From Sphingomonas citri (GTDB lineage: Bacteria > Pseudomonadota > Alphaproteobacteria > Sphingomonadales > Sphingomonadaceae): 64,000 nt of DNA. Shown in pieces: positions 8,913-17,503 of the stretch; the first letter of the stretch is position 1; each line of letters begins with the position of its first letter. Location: contig NZ_JAHXZN010000001.1 of NCBI RefSeq assembly GCF_019429485.1, forward strand, positions 1,364,001-1,428,000. The letters run 5' to 3'. Made by a program: the position numbers and the translations under genes. Under the pieces are notes generated by a model. The model saw nothing but the letters and a program-made list of their open reading frames with translations. It was not told where the DNA came from and did no database searches.

Positions 8913-9188
8913 TCAGCTGAGCAGCTTCAACACACCCTGGCTGGATTGATTGGCCTGAGCGAGCATGGCGATCGGGGTCCGGGTCAGGATCTGCAATTTC
9001 GCAAGCGCGGTGGTCTCAGTCGAGAAGTCGGCGACCTCGACGCGACTGCGCGCTGCCGTGAGGTGGGTCACATGGGTGAGCGTGTCGTTGATGGCCGACT
9101 GCGGGCCGTTCTGCGATGAGCCCAGCGATGCGCGCGCGCTCGAGACTTCAGCGTAGCATTGTCATAGTTGGACAACAAACCGCTTGTT
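8913..9188 (-). pseudogene. Flagellin C-terminal remnant
   Basis: The minus strand, read back from the stop at 8913, encodes an unmistakable flagellin C-terminal D0/D1 segment: VSSARASLGSSQNGPQS, LTHVTHLTAARSRVEVADF, STETTALAKLQIL, then MLAQANQSSQGVLKLLS and stop. Going upstream, the frame shifts near 9148 (NYDNATLK continues in another frame) and homology stops at 9188, where the IS6-type end GGTGCTGTCAG begins. The N-terminal two-thirds of the gene are absent, and no start codon or flagellar promoter is visible. This is a dead fragment left after an IS event. Confidence 0.85.
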
Positions 9189-9449
9189 GGTGCTGTCAGC
9201 CTGATGCGAACTCGTCTCTGCACGATGCACTCCGGCCCTTGCAGGTGACTGATCAGCCGGCGAGCGCCTGCCACTCAGCCAGCGCCGCGGAGCGGCGCTG
9301 CTTGTAGGTCTGCCTGTCGACGAGGTGGCGTTCGTGGTTTAAGCGGTTGTGGACGTTTGGGTGAACCAAGGCGAACTTCTTTAGCGTTCGCATTCGTCGA
9401 AAACGCAGCATCGCCCGCTCTCGTCGCCTGGACGGCAGGTGCTTTGGGG
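9189..9449 (-). mobile_element. Decayed IS6-family end with transposase C-terminus
   Basis: This stretch is clearly similar to 47514-47775, the left end and transposase 3' part of the intact IS6-family element in the same window. It opens with GGTGCTGTCAG and shares the block GCGAACTCGTCTCTGCACGA. The minus strand encodes [20 protein letters not shown] and then [20 protein letters not shown], the IS6 transposase C-terminus, up to about 9449, where similarity ends abruptly. The DDE residues and the right end are gone. It is older than the 47.5 kb copy because many bases differ. Confidence 0.8.
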
Positions 9450-9806
9450 AATTGCGGGTTCGTTCGGCTTGGCGACCATGCGCCAACACGGAAGAGAACG
9501 TTCTCTGCGAAATAAAGCGAAATGGCTTAAAAACCTACTGGCGAAACTTCTTATATCTAATTAAACCCACCTAGTTGGTGATTAGGATCGGGCGGCAAGC
9601 CGCCGTGCGGCCGATCACAACGCGGTAAAGGTTGAGGTACAGGCCGCAGACGAGAGGCGCCGTGATGGAGCGCTTCGCGGCTTCAGATCGTCGAAGCGGA
9701 TCAATACCGGTCTTCTATCGAACATTTCGTTAAGCAGCGTCACCACCAACAGGTCGGGCGCCCGCTGACTTAGTCACATGTCCAACTGCACCTGGGAGGG
9801 GTTGTC
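9450..9806. other. Non-coding stretch upstream of TonB receptor gene
   Basis: 357 bases with no convincing gene. AT content rises around 9520-9580 (runs such as TTATATCTAATTAAAC), which fits a promoter region for the receptor gene at 9807, and a short dyad CACC-N5-GGTG lies near 9570. A possible binding site for the FadR/GntR regulator encoded downstream could be here, but no clear palindrome was found. Confidence 0.4.
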
Positions 9807-12668
9807 ATGGCTTCTAAGATGAAGTTCACGCTCTTGGTCGGCGCCGCCTTGCTTGCGGCTCCTGCCGCCGCGCAGGACGCTGCCCAGCCGGCCGCAGGCG
9901 CGCCGCAGACAAGTCCCGGCGGCACCGTACAGGAGCCGACCCCTGCCGCCGCCCAGGTCGGTCCAGGCGTGATCGACACCACCGACGACATCGTCGTGAC
10001 GGGTATCCGCAGCAGCCTCGCCTCGTCCGCCAGGATCAAGCGCGACGCGCAGCAGATCGTCGACTCCATCTCGGCCGAGGACGTCGGCAAGTTCCCCGAC
10101 GCCAACATCGCGGAGTCGCTCCAACGCATCACGGGCGTCGCGATCGATCGATCGGGCGGCGAGGGTCAGTTCATCACCGTCCGGGGGCTCGGGCCCGAGT
10201 TCAACACGGTGCTGGTCAACGGCCGAGTGATGGCGACCGACAATCCGGGCCGCGAGTTCTCGTTCGACGTGCTATCGTCGAACATGATCCAACGTACCGA
10301 TGTCTTCAAGTCGAGCGTGCCCGAGCTCCAAGAGGGCGGCATCGGCGCGACGGTCAACATCATCACCGCGCGCCCGCTCGACGGCCGCAGCGGCTTCCAT
10401 CTCGCCGCCTCCGCGGGCGGCATCTACGACACCTTGCGCGAGAAGCTCAGCCCCGACTTCTCGGCGGTGACCTCGGTGACCAACGAGGCCAAAACGCTGG
10501 GCCTCGTGCTTTCGGGCTCCTACACCGATCGGCGCAGCCAGCTCGACTTCGTCGATGTCGGCGGATGGCTCTACGGCCCGCAGAACGTCGTGAACGGCAC
10601 CGGTGACTCCGCGGGCCTCCAGCCGGGTGCGATCACCAGCACCGGTGCGACCGTGAACGTGCCGCAGAGCGTCAACTACCGTCGCGAACTCGATCGTCGG
10701 CGCCGGATCAACGTGGCGGGTGCAGTGCAGGCCCAGGTCAGCGACCAGCTGCTGCTCACCGTCGACGGCATTTACTCCAAGTTCGACGTCTTCGCGGACA
10801 CCAACAGCTTCGCCAACTTCTACTCGAGCCCGTATATCGGATTGCAGCTCGATGACACCGCCTCGGCGATTGGCTTCAACCGGCCGGGCCAGCAGTTCCT
10901 CGCCGCCAATCCTGCCCTCAACGGCCTCGTGTCGCTGTCGCAGAACGACAACATCGTCAGCAAGAACGTCCGCCAGACGCAGACCTACCAGATCGGCGGC
11001 AACCTGAAGTGGAACCCTGCCGAGGACGTCGAGGTGCGCCTCGACGCCTCGACCACCCAGGCGACGCAGCGCGCGCCCAACCAGTTCGTCGTGGTCGGCT
11101 CGCTCGCGCAGACCAGCCCGCGCTTCGACCTCAACAAGGACGGCGACCTGCCGATCGCGTCGAACTTCGGCAACATCACCGATCCTTCGCTGATGCGCGC
11201 CCACTACACGGGCGTCGACGCGGACCGCGTCCGCGACACCAGCTCCGAGTTCCACCTCGACACCGACTATAAGATCCATGACAGCATCCTGCGCTCGGTC
11301 CGGATCGGCGTGGCCTATTCGGATCGGACGAAGGATCGCCGCTCCTTCAGCAACCGCGACGGGAACAGCGCCTACACCGGCTATGAGATCCCGATCGATC
11401 CGTCACTACTGTCGACCTATAAGCTCGACAACTTCCTGCCCGGCGTGTCCGGCAGCGAGAGCGCGCCGCAGCAGTTCTTCACCTACGATCCCAACGCGAT
11501 CATCGCCTTCCTCTCCGATCCGAGGACGCTCGCCTTACCGCGTCAGGGTCGCACCGCGGCGGAGCAGGCCGCGGAGGCCGCACGTCTGCTGGCGCTGCCC
11601 GGCGGCCCTTTCGGCCTGCGAGAAAATCCTGGCAGCAACGCCAACGTGAACGAGCGACTGCTCGCCGGTTATGTCGCGATGTCGTTCGGCGGCGAGAACT
11701 GGAGCGCCAACGCGGGCATCCGTGTGGTGCGGACCCAGACGATCTCTCGTGGATTTAGCCAGCCGGTGGTCGACGTCTCGAACGCTCGCGGTGACGACAC
11801 GCTGATCTACACCTACGGGCCATCCACGCCCATCTCGGTGCGCAACAGCTACGTCAACGCGCTGCCCTCGGCGAACATCAAGTTCAACGTCACAGAGAAG
11901 CTGATCGCGCGCGCCGCTTTCTCGCAGACGGTGACGCGACCGACGCTGACGGATCTGGGCGTCGACAATTCGTTCGGCGGGCGCATCTCCGTCCCGCTAT
12001 CGAGTGGCGGCAATCCGACGCTCGAGCCGTTCAAGTCGACCAACTATGATCTGTCGATCGAATATTATCTCAACTCGATCAGCTATGTCAGCGTCGGCGG
12101 CTTCTACAAGGACCTGAGCAACTTCCTCGAACTGCAGACCGTGCCGGTAGAGCGCTTCGGCCGGACCTACCAGGACACCCGTACGCGAAATGGTCAGAGC
12201 GGCTATATCCGCGGAGTCGAGGTCGGCGGGCAATATACGTTCGACTGGCTGCCCAGCGTGCTGTCCGGGTTGGGCGTGGCGGGCAACTACACCTATGTAA
12301 AGAGCAAGGCTGAGCGCGACGCTTCGCTGGCCGACTATGACTGCGGCTACAACGGCCTGTCGCCGCACTCGGCCAACGGCAGCATCTTCTATGAGAAGTA
12401 TGGTCTGTCCGCACGTGGCTCGTACAATTGGCGCTCGGACTATCTCCGCTCGTGCCGCTCCGATCAGAGCCGTCCGCGCAATCGCTCGAGCTACGGGCAG
12501 CTGGACTTCAACGTGGGCTACGACGTCACGCCCAACGTCCAGATCTACGTGCAGGGAGTCAACGTGACCAATCAGCGGATTGACGAATGGTCGGCGATCG
12601 AGGAGCGGTTCCTGCTGCTGCAGGAGACCGGCGCCCGCTACAATTTCGGGGCGCGCGTCAAGTTCTGA
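9807..12668 (+). CDS. TonB-dependent receptor, carbohydrate-type (TonB-Xanth-Caul class)
   Basis: 953 residues. Signal peptide MKFTLLVGAALLAAPAAAQ, then a Pro/Ala-rich spacer and a TonB-box-like DIVVTGIRSS. The plug shows SAEDVGKFPDANIAESLQ, RITGVAIDR and FITVRGLGPEFNTVLVNGR, diagnostic of the large sphingomonad/Caulobacter/Xanthomonas subfamily often linked to glycan uptake. The beta-barrel runs to the C-terminal Phe (NFGARVKF). It imports an unknown ligand across the outer membrane using TonB energy. Eighty bases downstream is a Tat-exported glycosidase, then a GntR-type regulator, so an oligosaccharide ligand, perhaps an alpha-galactoside, is likely. The start has GGGAGGGG upstream. Confidence 0.95.
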   Translation: MASKMKFTLLVGAALLAAPAAAQDAAQPAAGAPQTSPGGTVQEPTPAAAQVGPGVIDTTDDIVVTGIRSSLASSARIKRDAQQIVDSISAEDVGKFPDANIAESLQRITGVAIDRSGGEGQFITVRGLGPEFNTVLVNGRVMATDNPGREFSFDVLSSNMIQRTDVFKSSVPELQEGGIGATVNIITARPLDGRSGFHLAASAGGIYDTLREKLSPDFSAVTSVTNEAKTLGLVLSGSYTDRRSQLDFVDVGGWLYGPQNVVNGTGDSAGLQPGAITSTGATVNVPQSVNYRRELDRRRRINVAGAVQAQVSDQLLLTVDGIYSKFDVFADTNSFANFYSSPYIGLQLDDTASAIGFNRPGQQFLAANPALNGLVSLSQNDNIVSKNVRQTQTYQIGGNLKWNPAEDVEVRLDASTTQATQRAPNQFVVVGSLAQTSPRFDLNKDGDLPIASNFGNITDPSLMRAHYTGVDADRVRDTSSEFHLDTDYKIHDSILRSVRIGVAYSDRTKDRRSFSNRDGNSAYTGYEIPIDPSLLSTYKLDNFLPGVSGSESAPQQFFTYDPNAIIAFLSDPRTLALPRQGRTAAEQAAEAARLLALPGGPFGLRENPGSNANVNERLLAGYVAMSFGGENWSANAGIRVVRTQTISRGFSQPVVDVSNARGDDTLIYTYGPSTPISVRNSYVNALPSANIKFNVTEKLIARAAFSQTVTRPTLTDLGVDNSFGGRISVPLSSGGNPTLEPFKSTNYDLSIEYYLNSISYVSVGGFYKDLSNFLELQTVPVERFGRTYQDTRTRNGQSGYIRGVEVGGQYTFDWLPSVLSGLGVAGNYTYVKSKAERDASLADYDCGYNGLSPHSANGSIFYEKYGLSARGSYNWRSDYLRSCRSDQSRPRNRSSYGQLDFNVGYDVTPNVQIYVQGVNVTNQRIDEWSAIEERFLLLQETGARYNFGARVKF

Positions 12669-12748
12669 GCGGACCTTCGTCGATGAGCGCGGTCGTGGGC
12701 GAAACTTTGCGCGACCGCGGCTCTTCGCTTCAACGGAGAACACGAAGA

Positions 12749-14425
12749 ATGCTGATCAATCGTCGTGATCTCGTCACGCGGGCAGGTGCGCTCGGCCTCT
12801 CATCGCCGCTCCTCGCGAGCGCGGGCGATGCGGCAGCCCGTGGGGGCGCCGCACCCGACGCCCTCGGCGCCCCTGATGCGGTCGCGGCTCGCACTGCGGA
12901 CGGCACGGTCGCCGCGCTCACCCAGCAGGGCACGACCTGGAGCACGCGCGGACTGAAGCTCAGCGTCGACGGTGACCGGCAGGCGAACGGGCACGGCTTG
13001 ACTGTCGCGCTGGAGAGCGGCGGTACCGACGTCACCTTCGTACGCTTGCGCTGGCGCCGGCGGATCGCACCCGACGCGCGTGTGCTCGCGGACACGTGGG
13101 AGCGCGCCTATGGCGAGCTCGGCTGGCGCGGCCTTGCTCCCGAGCGAGCGCTCCCCTGGTATTTCGTGCTGCAACAGGGCGAGGACGTCGCCGCCTTCGG
13201 CGTAAAGACCCAGCCCAACGCTTTCTGCTTCTGGCAGTGCGACCCCGATGGTCTGTCGCTGTGGATCGACCTGCGGAATGGCGGCGAGCCCGCGAACCTC
13301 ACCGGCCGTCACCTCGCACTATGCCGGGTGCTCTCGTCGCAGTGGAGCGGCGGGGCAGACAGCTACGACCGCCTGCGCGCCTTCTGCACGCGGATGTGCC
13401 AGAAGCCGCTGCTGCCGGCCGGACCGATCGTCGGCAGCAACGACTGGAATTACGCCTATGGCCGCAATACCGCGGCGGGAATCCTGCGCGATGCCAAGCT
13501 GATGGTGGAGCTATCCCCGCCGGGCCACCGACCGTTCGTCGTCATCGATGACGGCTGGCAGGACAAGGCCCGCTTTCCCGACCTGAGCGTGCTCGCGGCG
13601 CAGATGAGACAGAGCGGCGCGCGGCCCGGTATCTGGATCCGTCCGCTCCGCGCCGAGGAGCAGGTTCGCGCGACGCGGTTATCGCCCAAACGCTTCGGGG
13701 ACGCCGCTGCGGCGGAGATCGCGGCCTACGATCCCTCGGTGTCGGACGGCATGGACGCCATCCTGCGCTCAGTACGCGACGCGCGCGCGCAGGGCTTCGA
13801 GTTCATCAAGCACGACTTCACCACCTTCGAGATCTTCGGGCAGTGGGGCCGCGACATGGGCGCGCAACCCGGGCGGCGCGGCTGGCGCTTCGCCGACCCG
13901 ACGCGCACGACGGCGGAGATCGTGCTCGACCTGTACCGATCGATCCGCTCGGCGGCGGGGTCGAGCTGCACCATCCTGGGCTGTAACACCTTCGGTCACC
14001 TCGCCGCGGGCATCTTCGAGACGCAGCGTATCTCGGATGATACCAGCGGTCGCGAGTGGGAGCGGACCCGGCGCTTCGGCGTTAACGCGCTGGCCTACCG
14101 CCTCCCCCAGCATCGTACCTTCTTCCACGCCGATCCCGACATCGTCGCGGTCACCCGCATCATCCCCTGGCGGCTCACCGCGCAGTGGCTCGACGTCGTG
14201 GCACGCAGCGGGACGACCCTGTTCATCGCCCCGGCACCCGACGCCATGACCGACGAGGCCAGGGCTGCCGTGCGCGCCGCCTTCGCCATCGCCGTCGGCG
14301 AGCCTCAGGGACATCCGATCGCCGGATCCACCTCCCCGACCCCAGAAGAGTGGCGGTTCACATCGCCCCCGATGACGAGGCGATACGATTGGGACGTACC
14401 CGATGGAGCCGATCCCTTTGTGTGA
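12749..14425 (+). CDS. Tat-exported clan GH-D glycosidase (alpha-galactosidase-like)
   Basis: 558 residues from the ATG at 12749, preceded by GGAG. The N-terminus NRRDLVTRAGALGLSSPLL is a twin-arginine signal, so the enzyme folds before export. The C-terminal two-thirds look like the GH36/GH27 TIM barrel: SNDWNYAYGRN, FVVIDDGWQ, GIWIRPL, then FIKHDFTTFEIFG with nucleophile Asp356 in a KxD motif, and QRISDDTSGREW with acid/base Asp431 in RxSxD. The expected activity is retaining hydrolysis of alpha-galactosides or a related sugar; the exact substrate is not readable. It sits just behind the TonB receptor and before a FadR-type regulator, making a small glycan-use locus. Confidence 0.85.
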   Translation: MLINRRDLVTRAGALGLSSPLLASAGDAAARGGAAPDALGAPDAVAARTADGTVAALTQQGTTWSTRGLKLSVDGDRQANGHGLTVALESGGTDVTFVRLRWRRRIAPDARVLADTWERAYGELGWRGLAPERALPWYFVLQQGEDVAAFGVKTQPNAFCFWQCDPDGLSLWIDLRNGGEPANLTGRHLALCRVLSSQWSGGADSYDRLRAFCTRMCQKPLLPAGPIVGSNDWNYAYGRNTAAGILRDAKLMVELSPPGHRPFVVIDDGWQDKARFPDLSVLAAQMRQSGARPGIWIRPLRAEEQVRATRLSPKRFGDAAAAEIAAYDPSVSDGMDAILRSVRDARAQGFEFIKHDFTTFEIFGQWGRDMGAQPGRRGWRFADPTRTTAEIVLDLYRSIRSAAGSSCTILGCNTFGHLAAGIFETQRISDDTSGREWERTRRFGVNALAYRLPQHRTFFHADPDIVAVTRIIPWRLTAQWLDVVARSGTTLFIAPAPDAMTDEARAAVRAAFAIAVGEPQGHPIAGSTSPTPEEWRFTSPPMTRRYDWDVPDGADPFV

Positions 14426-14570
14426 CAAGCCGGTCCGCGCCCGGAGGCGAATGGCCGTACGCGCGAGCCGCCGCGCCCGTACATACCGTTTGTCCGACCA
14501 GCTGCCTGCTCGGCGAGGCGTGCTATGACCCGTGTGCCAAGCCCTTCGGCTCGCCCAGCAACACCCCGCC

Positions 14571-15309
14571 ATGGCCTTTAGGGTGACATCCGCTAGCGGC
14601 GGCTCGGACAGGGCGCCGATCGGCAGGCTGGATCTTGGGCGCAACCTGACATTCGGGCTGCTGGATCTGCTCGGACGCGCGATCGTGGCAGGCGATTATG
14701 AAGGCCCTTCGTTCCCGAACGAAAAGGAGCTGGCGACGCGTCACGGTGTCAGCCGCTCTGTCACGCGCGAAGCGTTGAAGATGCTCGCAGCCAAGGGCCT
14801 GATAGGCACACGCCCGAAATCGGGAACCTTTGTGATGCCGCAGGAGCATTGGAACCTGTTCGACACCGACGTGCTGAGCTGGATGCTCGAGCGTCCCCCG
14901 TCGATTTGCGCTGCTGCGGCGCTTCAACGAGCTGCGAGCCGGGATCGAGCCTCAGGCTGCCGCACTCGCGGCGCATCGCGCCGACCAGCAGCAGCGCGAG
15001 GCGATCCGGCGCGGATTGGAGCGGATGCGAGCGGCCGAGCGCGACCAGGATGATCCGCTAGACTCCGATCTCGCCTTCCACGAGGCGGTTCTACGGGCCA
15101 CCGACAACCCGTTTTTCATCCAGTTCCGGGACGTCGTTGCCACCGCCCTGCGCGTCTCAATACGTTTGACCAACAAGATCGCGGGTCACACCGCGCGCGT
15201 CGACGAGCATGACGCCGTGTACCGGGCGATCAGCGCGGGTGACGGCGCCAGCGCCGCCGAGAACATGCGAGCTGTGATCGACGAGGTTCTTATGACATCG
15301 ACCGAGTAG
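14571..15309 (+). pseudogene. FadR/GntR-family regulator split by a one-base frameshift
   Basis: Starting at the ATG at 14571 the frame encodes a winged helix (LLGRAIVAGDYEGPSFPNEK, LATRHGVSRSVTREALKMLA, TRPKSGTFVMP) and continues to WMLERP. It then loses the family pattern at a run of five C (14895-14899). The next frame continues at once with LLRRFNELRAGIEPQAA, DLAFHEAVLRATDNPFF and AVYRAISAGDGASAAENMRA, the FCD ligand domain, to the stop at 15309. Removing one C restores a 245-residue FadR-type repressor. It is either a true inactivation or a homopolymer sequencing error. Its likely targets are the receptor and glycosidase genes just upstream. Confidence 0.85.
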
Positions 15310-15429
15310 ATCCGTGACGAGGCAAATAACGCTTTGAAAGCCGATCAGGCTGTGACTACCCTCGCCCTCTCCAGACCACGCCCTCTCATCAATTGTTGCC
15401 GTTGTTATCTAAGAGCGGATGGAGGCGGT

Positions 15430-15530
15430 CCACTCTCGGCCACTCAGGCCCGCATGGCGCCCTTCCAACTTCGGACGCTTGTTCATCTCGCCGCTCGACC
15501 CGCGCGGCTGCCCAGCTGACCTGATGGGGA
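15430..15530 (+). repeat. Intergenic repeat family, copy 1
   Basis: Contains GGCCACTCAGGCCCGC, then CCAACTTCGGACGCTTGTTC and a GC-rich tail. It shares the two core blocks (CGGTCACTCA-like, and CCAACTTCGGACGC followed by TTGTTCATC) with copies near 27.8, 38.4, 50.9, 52.0, 57.3, 61.8 and 63.7 kb. Confidence 0.7.
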
Positions 15531-15857
15531 GCAAACTGACCGTAATCGGGGTGCTGCTTGACTATATCTCAAGCGGACCGGGCAGTCCTCCCTACCGCTC
15601 GGCGAAGGATCGAACCGCGCACGTCTTCGCCGACGGGATTTGAGACCTCGGTTCCATTCGGCGATCAGGTCACCGGATATTTGCGCAAGGACCGAGGTAG
15701 CAAGATGGGCGACGTGGCTGGGTCGCGCGCCGCGACTGGCGGATCCGAAGCGGCCGATTACCAATTCGTCTGCGATGAGGCCTCCGCAGACTAGCCCATG
15801 ACGACCTATCGGAACAAGCCGATCCGCGCTGGACGGCGCCTCGACGATAGTGATATC

Positions 15858-15877
15858 ATACCGGATTAGTAGGGTAT
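15858..15877. promoter_or_regulatory. Possible autoregulatory site of the LysR gene
   Basis: ATACC-N10-GGTAT inverted repeat ending 17 bases before the GTG start of the LysR gene. LysR regulators often bind dyads next to their own promoters. The arms are short, so this is tentative. Confidence 0.3.
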
Positions 15878-15893
15878 CGAATGAGGCCTGACT

Positions 15894-16742
15894 GTGCCGG
15901 TGAACTTGCCAACCAACGTCCTGCGCAGCTTCGTCGCGATCGTGGACTCCGGATCGATGCTGAGCGCCGCCGATCAGGTGTTCGTCACGCAATCCGCGCT
16001 GAGCCTCCAGATCAAGCGACTGGAGGACATGCTGCAGCAGAGCCTGTTCACGCGCGACGGGCGCAAGCTCACGCTCACGCCCGCGGGCACGTTGATGCTC
16101 GACTATGCGCGCCGCGTGCTCGCGCTCCACGACGAGGCGGTGCAGGCGGTCGGCTCGGGTCAGTTCGCCGGTCCGATCCGCATCGGCATGGTGCAGGATT
16201 TCGCGGAGGCGCTGCTCGGCGGCGTGCTGGCCCATTTCGCCCGGCTCCATCCCGAGTCGCAGGTGTTCGCGCGAGTCGCCGGCACCGCCGAGCTGCTGAG
16301 CCTGCTCGCACGCGACCAGCTCGACATCGCGATCGGCTATGCCGGCGCGCACGAAGAGGACGCGATCCTGCGCGCGCCCACCGCCTGGTTCGGCAAGCCC
16401 GACCTGCTCGCGCGCGAGGTGCTGCCACTGGCGGTGCTGGAGCGCCCGTGCCGCTTCCGTGAGGCCGCGATCACCGCGCTCGACGCCAGCGCGCGACCGT
16501 GGCGCATCGCGGTGGAGACACCCAATCTCTCCACGCTGCGCGCCGCGGTCGAGGCGGGCCTGGGCGTGACCGCGCGCACCGCACTCTTCCTGCCCGACGA
16601 GGTGCCGCTGCCGCCGGGCGTGCTGCCGTCGATGCCGCCGGTCACGACGATCATCCGCGCCGGGGAGCGCGCCGATGTCGCCACGCTGCGGCTGCGCGAC
16701 CTCAGCCGCGACGTGATGGCGCAGCTCCAGCCCGCCTTATGA
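15894..16742 (+). CDS. LysR-family transcriptional regulator of the sulfur island
   Basis: 282 residues from GTG. The N-terminal helix-turn-helix is typical: NVLRSFVAIVDSGSMLSAAD, QSALSLQIKRLEDML, FTRDGRKLTLTPAG. The effector domain starts near residue 92 (GPIRIGMVQDFAEALL) and is slightly short for the family. It is the first gene of a plus-strand run (peroxiredoxin, binding lipoprotein, TonB receptor, monooxygenase). A CysB/Cbl-like role, sensing a sulfur metabolite, is inferred from context. Two dyads with T-N11-A geometry, at 18472 and 25826, are candidate targets. Confidence 0.9.
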   Translation: MPVNLPTNVLRSFVAIVDSGSMLSAADQVFVTQSALSLQIKRLEDMLQQSLFTRDGRKLTLTPAGTLMLDYARRVLALHDEAVQAVGSGQFAGPIRIGMVQDFAEALLGGVLAHFARLHPESQVFARVAGTAELLSLLARDQLDIAIGYAGAHEEDAILRAPTAWFGKPDLLAREVLPLAVLERPCRFREAAITALDASARPWRIAVETPNLSTLRAAVEAGLGVTARTALFLPDEVPLPPGVLPSMPPVTTIIRAGERADVATLRLRDLSRDVMAQLQPAL

Positions 16743-16855
16743 GCAGAGGTCATCCACACCGCGGCGAAGTCGTTGGAGGCGCATCCGCCCGCTTCCTAGA
16801 CCCGCCGGGGCGCGCGCCGCGGCGGCGCGGCGCGGCGAGACGGAGGAAGGCGGTG

Positions 16856-17503
16856 ATGACGACGTTGAGGGCACGTTTCCGCGCGCTGGAGGAAGCGCGC
16901 GAGCGCGACTGGCCTCGCGCGCGGCTCGAACACAATCGCGCCGAGCGCCGGGCGCTGCTGGATGCCAGCGATCCGGGACGAATGGTGACGCGCGGCGACC
17001 GGCTGCCGGACGCGCCGCTGCTCGACAGCCGCGGCGGCGCGCTGACGCTCGCGCAGGCGGTGGGCGCGGGGCCGGCGATCCTGATCTTCTTCCGCTTCGC
17101 CACCTGTCCGGCGGACGCCTTGGCCCTGCCGCATTATGACCGCGCCTTCGCCGCGGCGGGCGTGCCCGTCGTGGCGCTGAGCCCGCAGCTGCCCGAGCGG
17201 CTCGACGCGATCCGCGTCGCGCACGCACTGCAACTGCGCGTCGTCAGCGATCCCGGCGGCGCGCTGGCCGAGCAGCTCGGGCTCAACTTCACGCCGATCG
17301 ACACGCCCGAGCCGCCCCCCGCCGGCTGGATCGGCGAGGTCACCGGCACGGGCACGTGGAAGCTGCCGCGGACGAGCGTGCTGATCGTCGACGGCGAGCT
17401 GACCGCCCGCTACGTCGCGATCAGCCCCGACTGGCTCGATCGCGTCGAGGCCGAGGACGTGCTGGCGGCACTGGCCGCGCCGGCACGGGCGGACGCGGCA
17501 TGA
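16856..17503 (+). CDS. Peroxiredoxin (AhpC/TSA family)
   Basis: 215 residues from the ATG at 16856, with GGAGG ten bases upstream; the open frame extends far upstream but that part is antisense-like and overlaps the LysR gene. The thioredoxin-like fold shows GDRLPDAPLLDSRGGALTLA, then ILIFFRFATCPADALALPHY with peroxidatic Cys84, VPVVALSPQ and TSVLIVDGELTARYV. No second conserved Cys is visible, so it is probably a 1-Cys type. Its stop overlaps the next start (ATGA), so it is translationally coupled to the sulfonate-binding lipoprotein. Desulfonation by a flavin-linked monooxygenase generates reactive oxygen, which may explain its place here. Confidence 0.85.
   Translation: MTTLRARFRALEEARERDWPRARLEHNRAERRALLDASDPGRMVTRGDRLPDAPLLDSRGGALTLAQAVGAGPAILIFFRFATCPADALALPHYDRAFAAAGVPVVALSPQLPERLDAIRVAHALQLRVVSDPGGALAEQLGLNFTPIDTPEPPPAGWIGEVTGTGTWKLPRTSVLIVDGELTARYVAISPDWLDRVEAEDVLAALAAPARADAA

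Larger units (their letters stand above)
15310..15893. other. Intergenic stretch with repeat copy, no gene recognised
   Basis: 584 bases between the GntR remnant and the LysR gene. The first third holds one copy of the intergenic repeat family (15430-15530). The segment 15540-15840 has an open minus-strand frame reading VIGRFGSASRGARPSHV, but nothing in it is recognisable and it lacks a good start, so it is not called. The last 60 bases are the LysR promoter region. Confidence 0.5.

Noticed and set aside
15540..15840. Minus-strand open frame reading VIGRFGSASRGARPSHV.
   Set aside because: No recognisable family, no ribosome site and composition typical of non-coding DNA.
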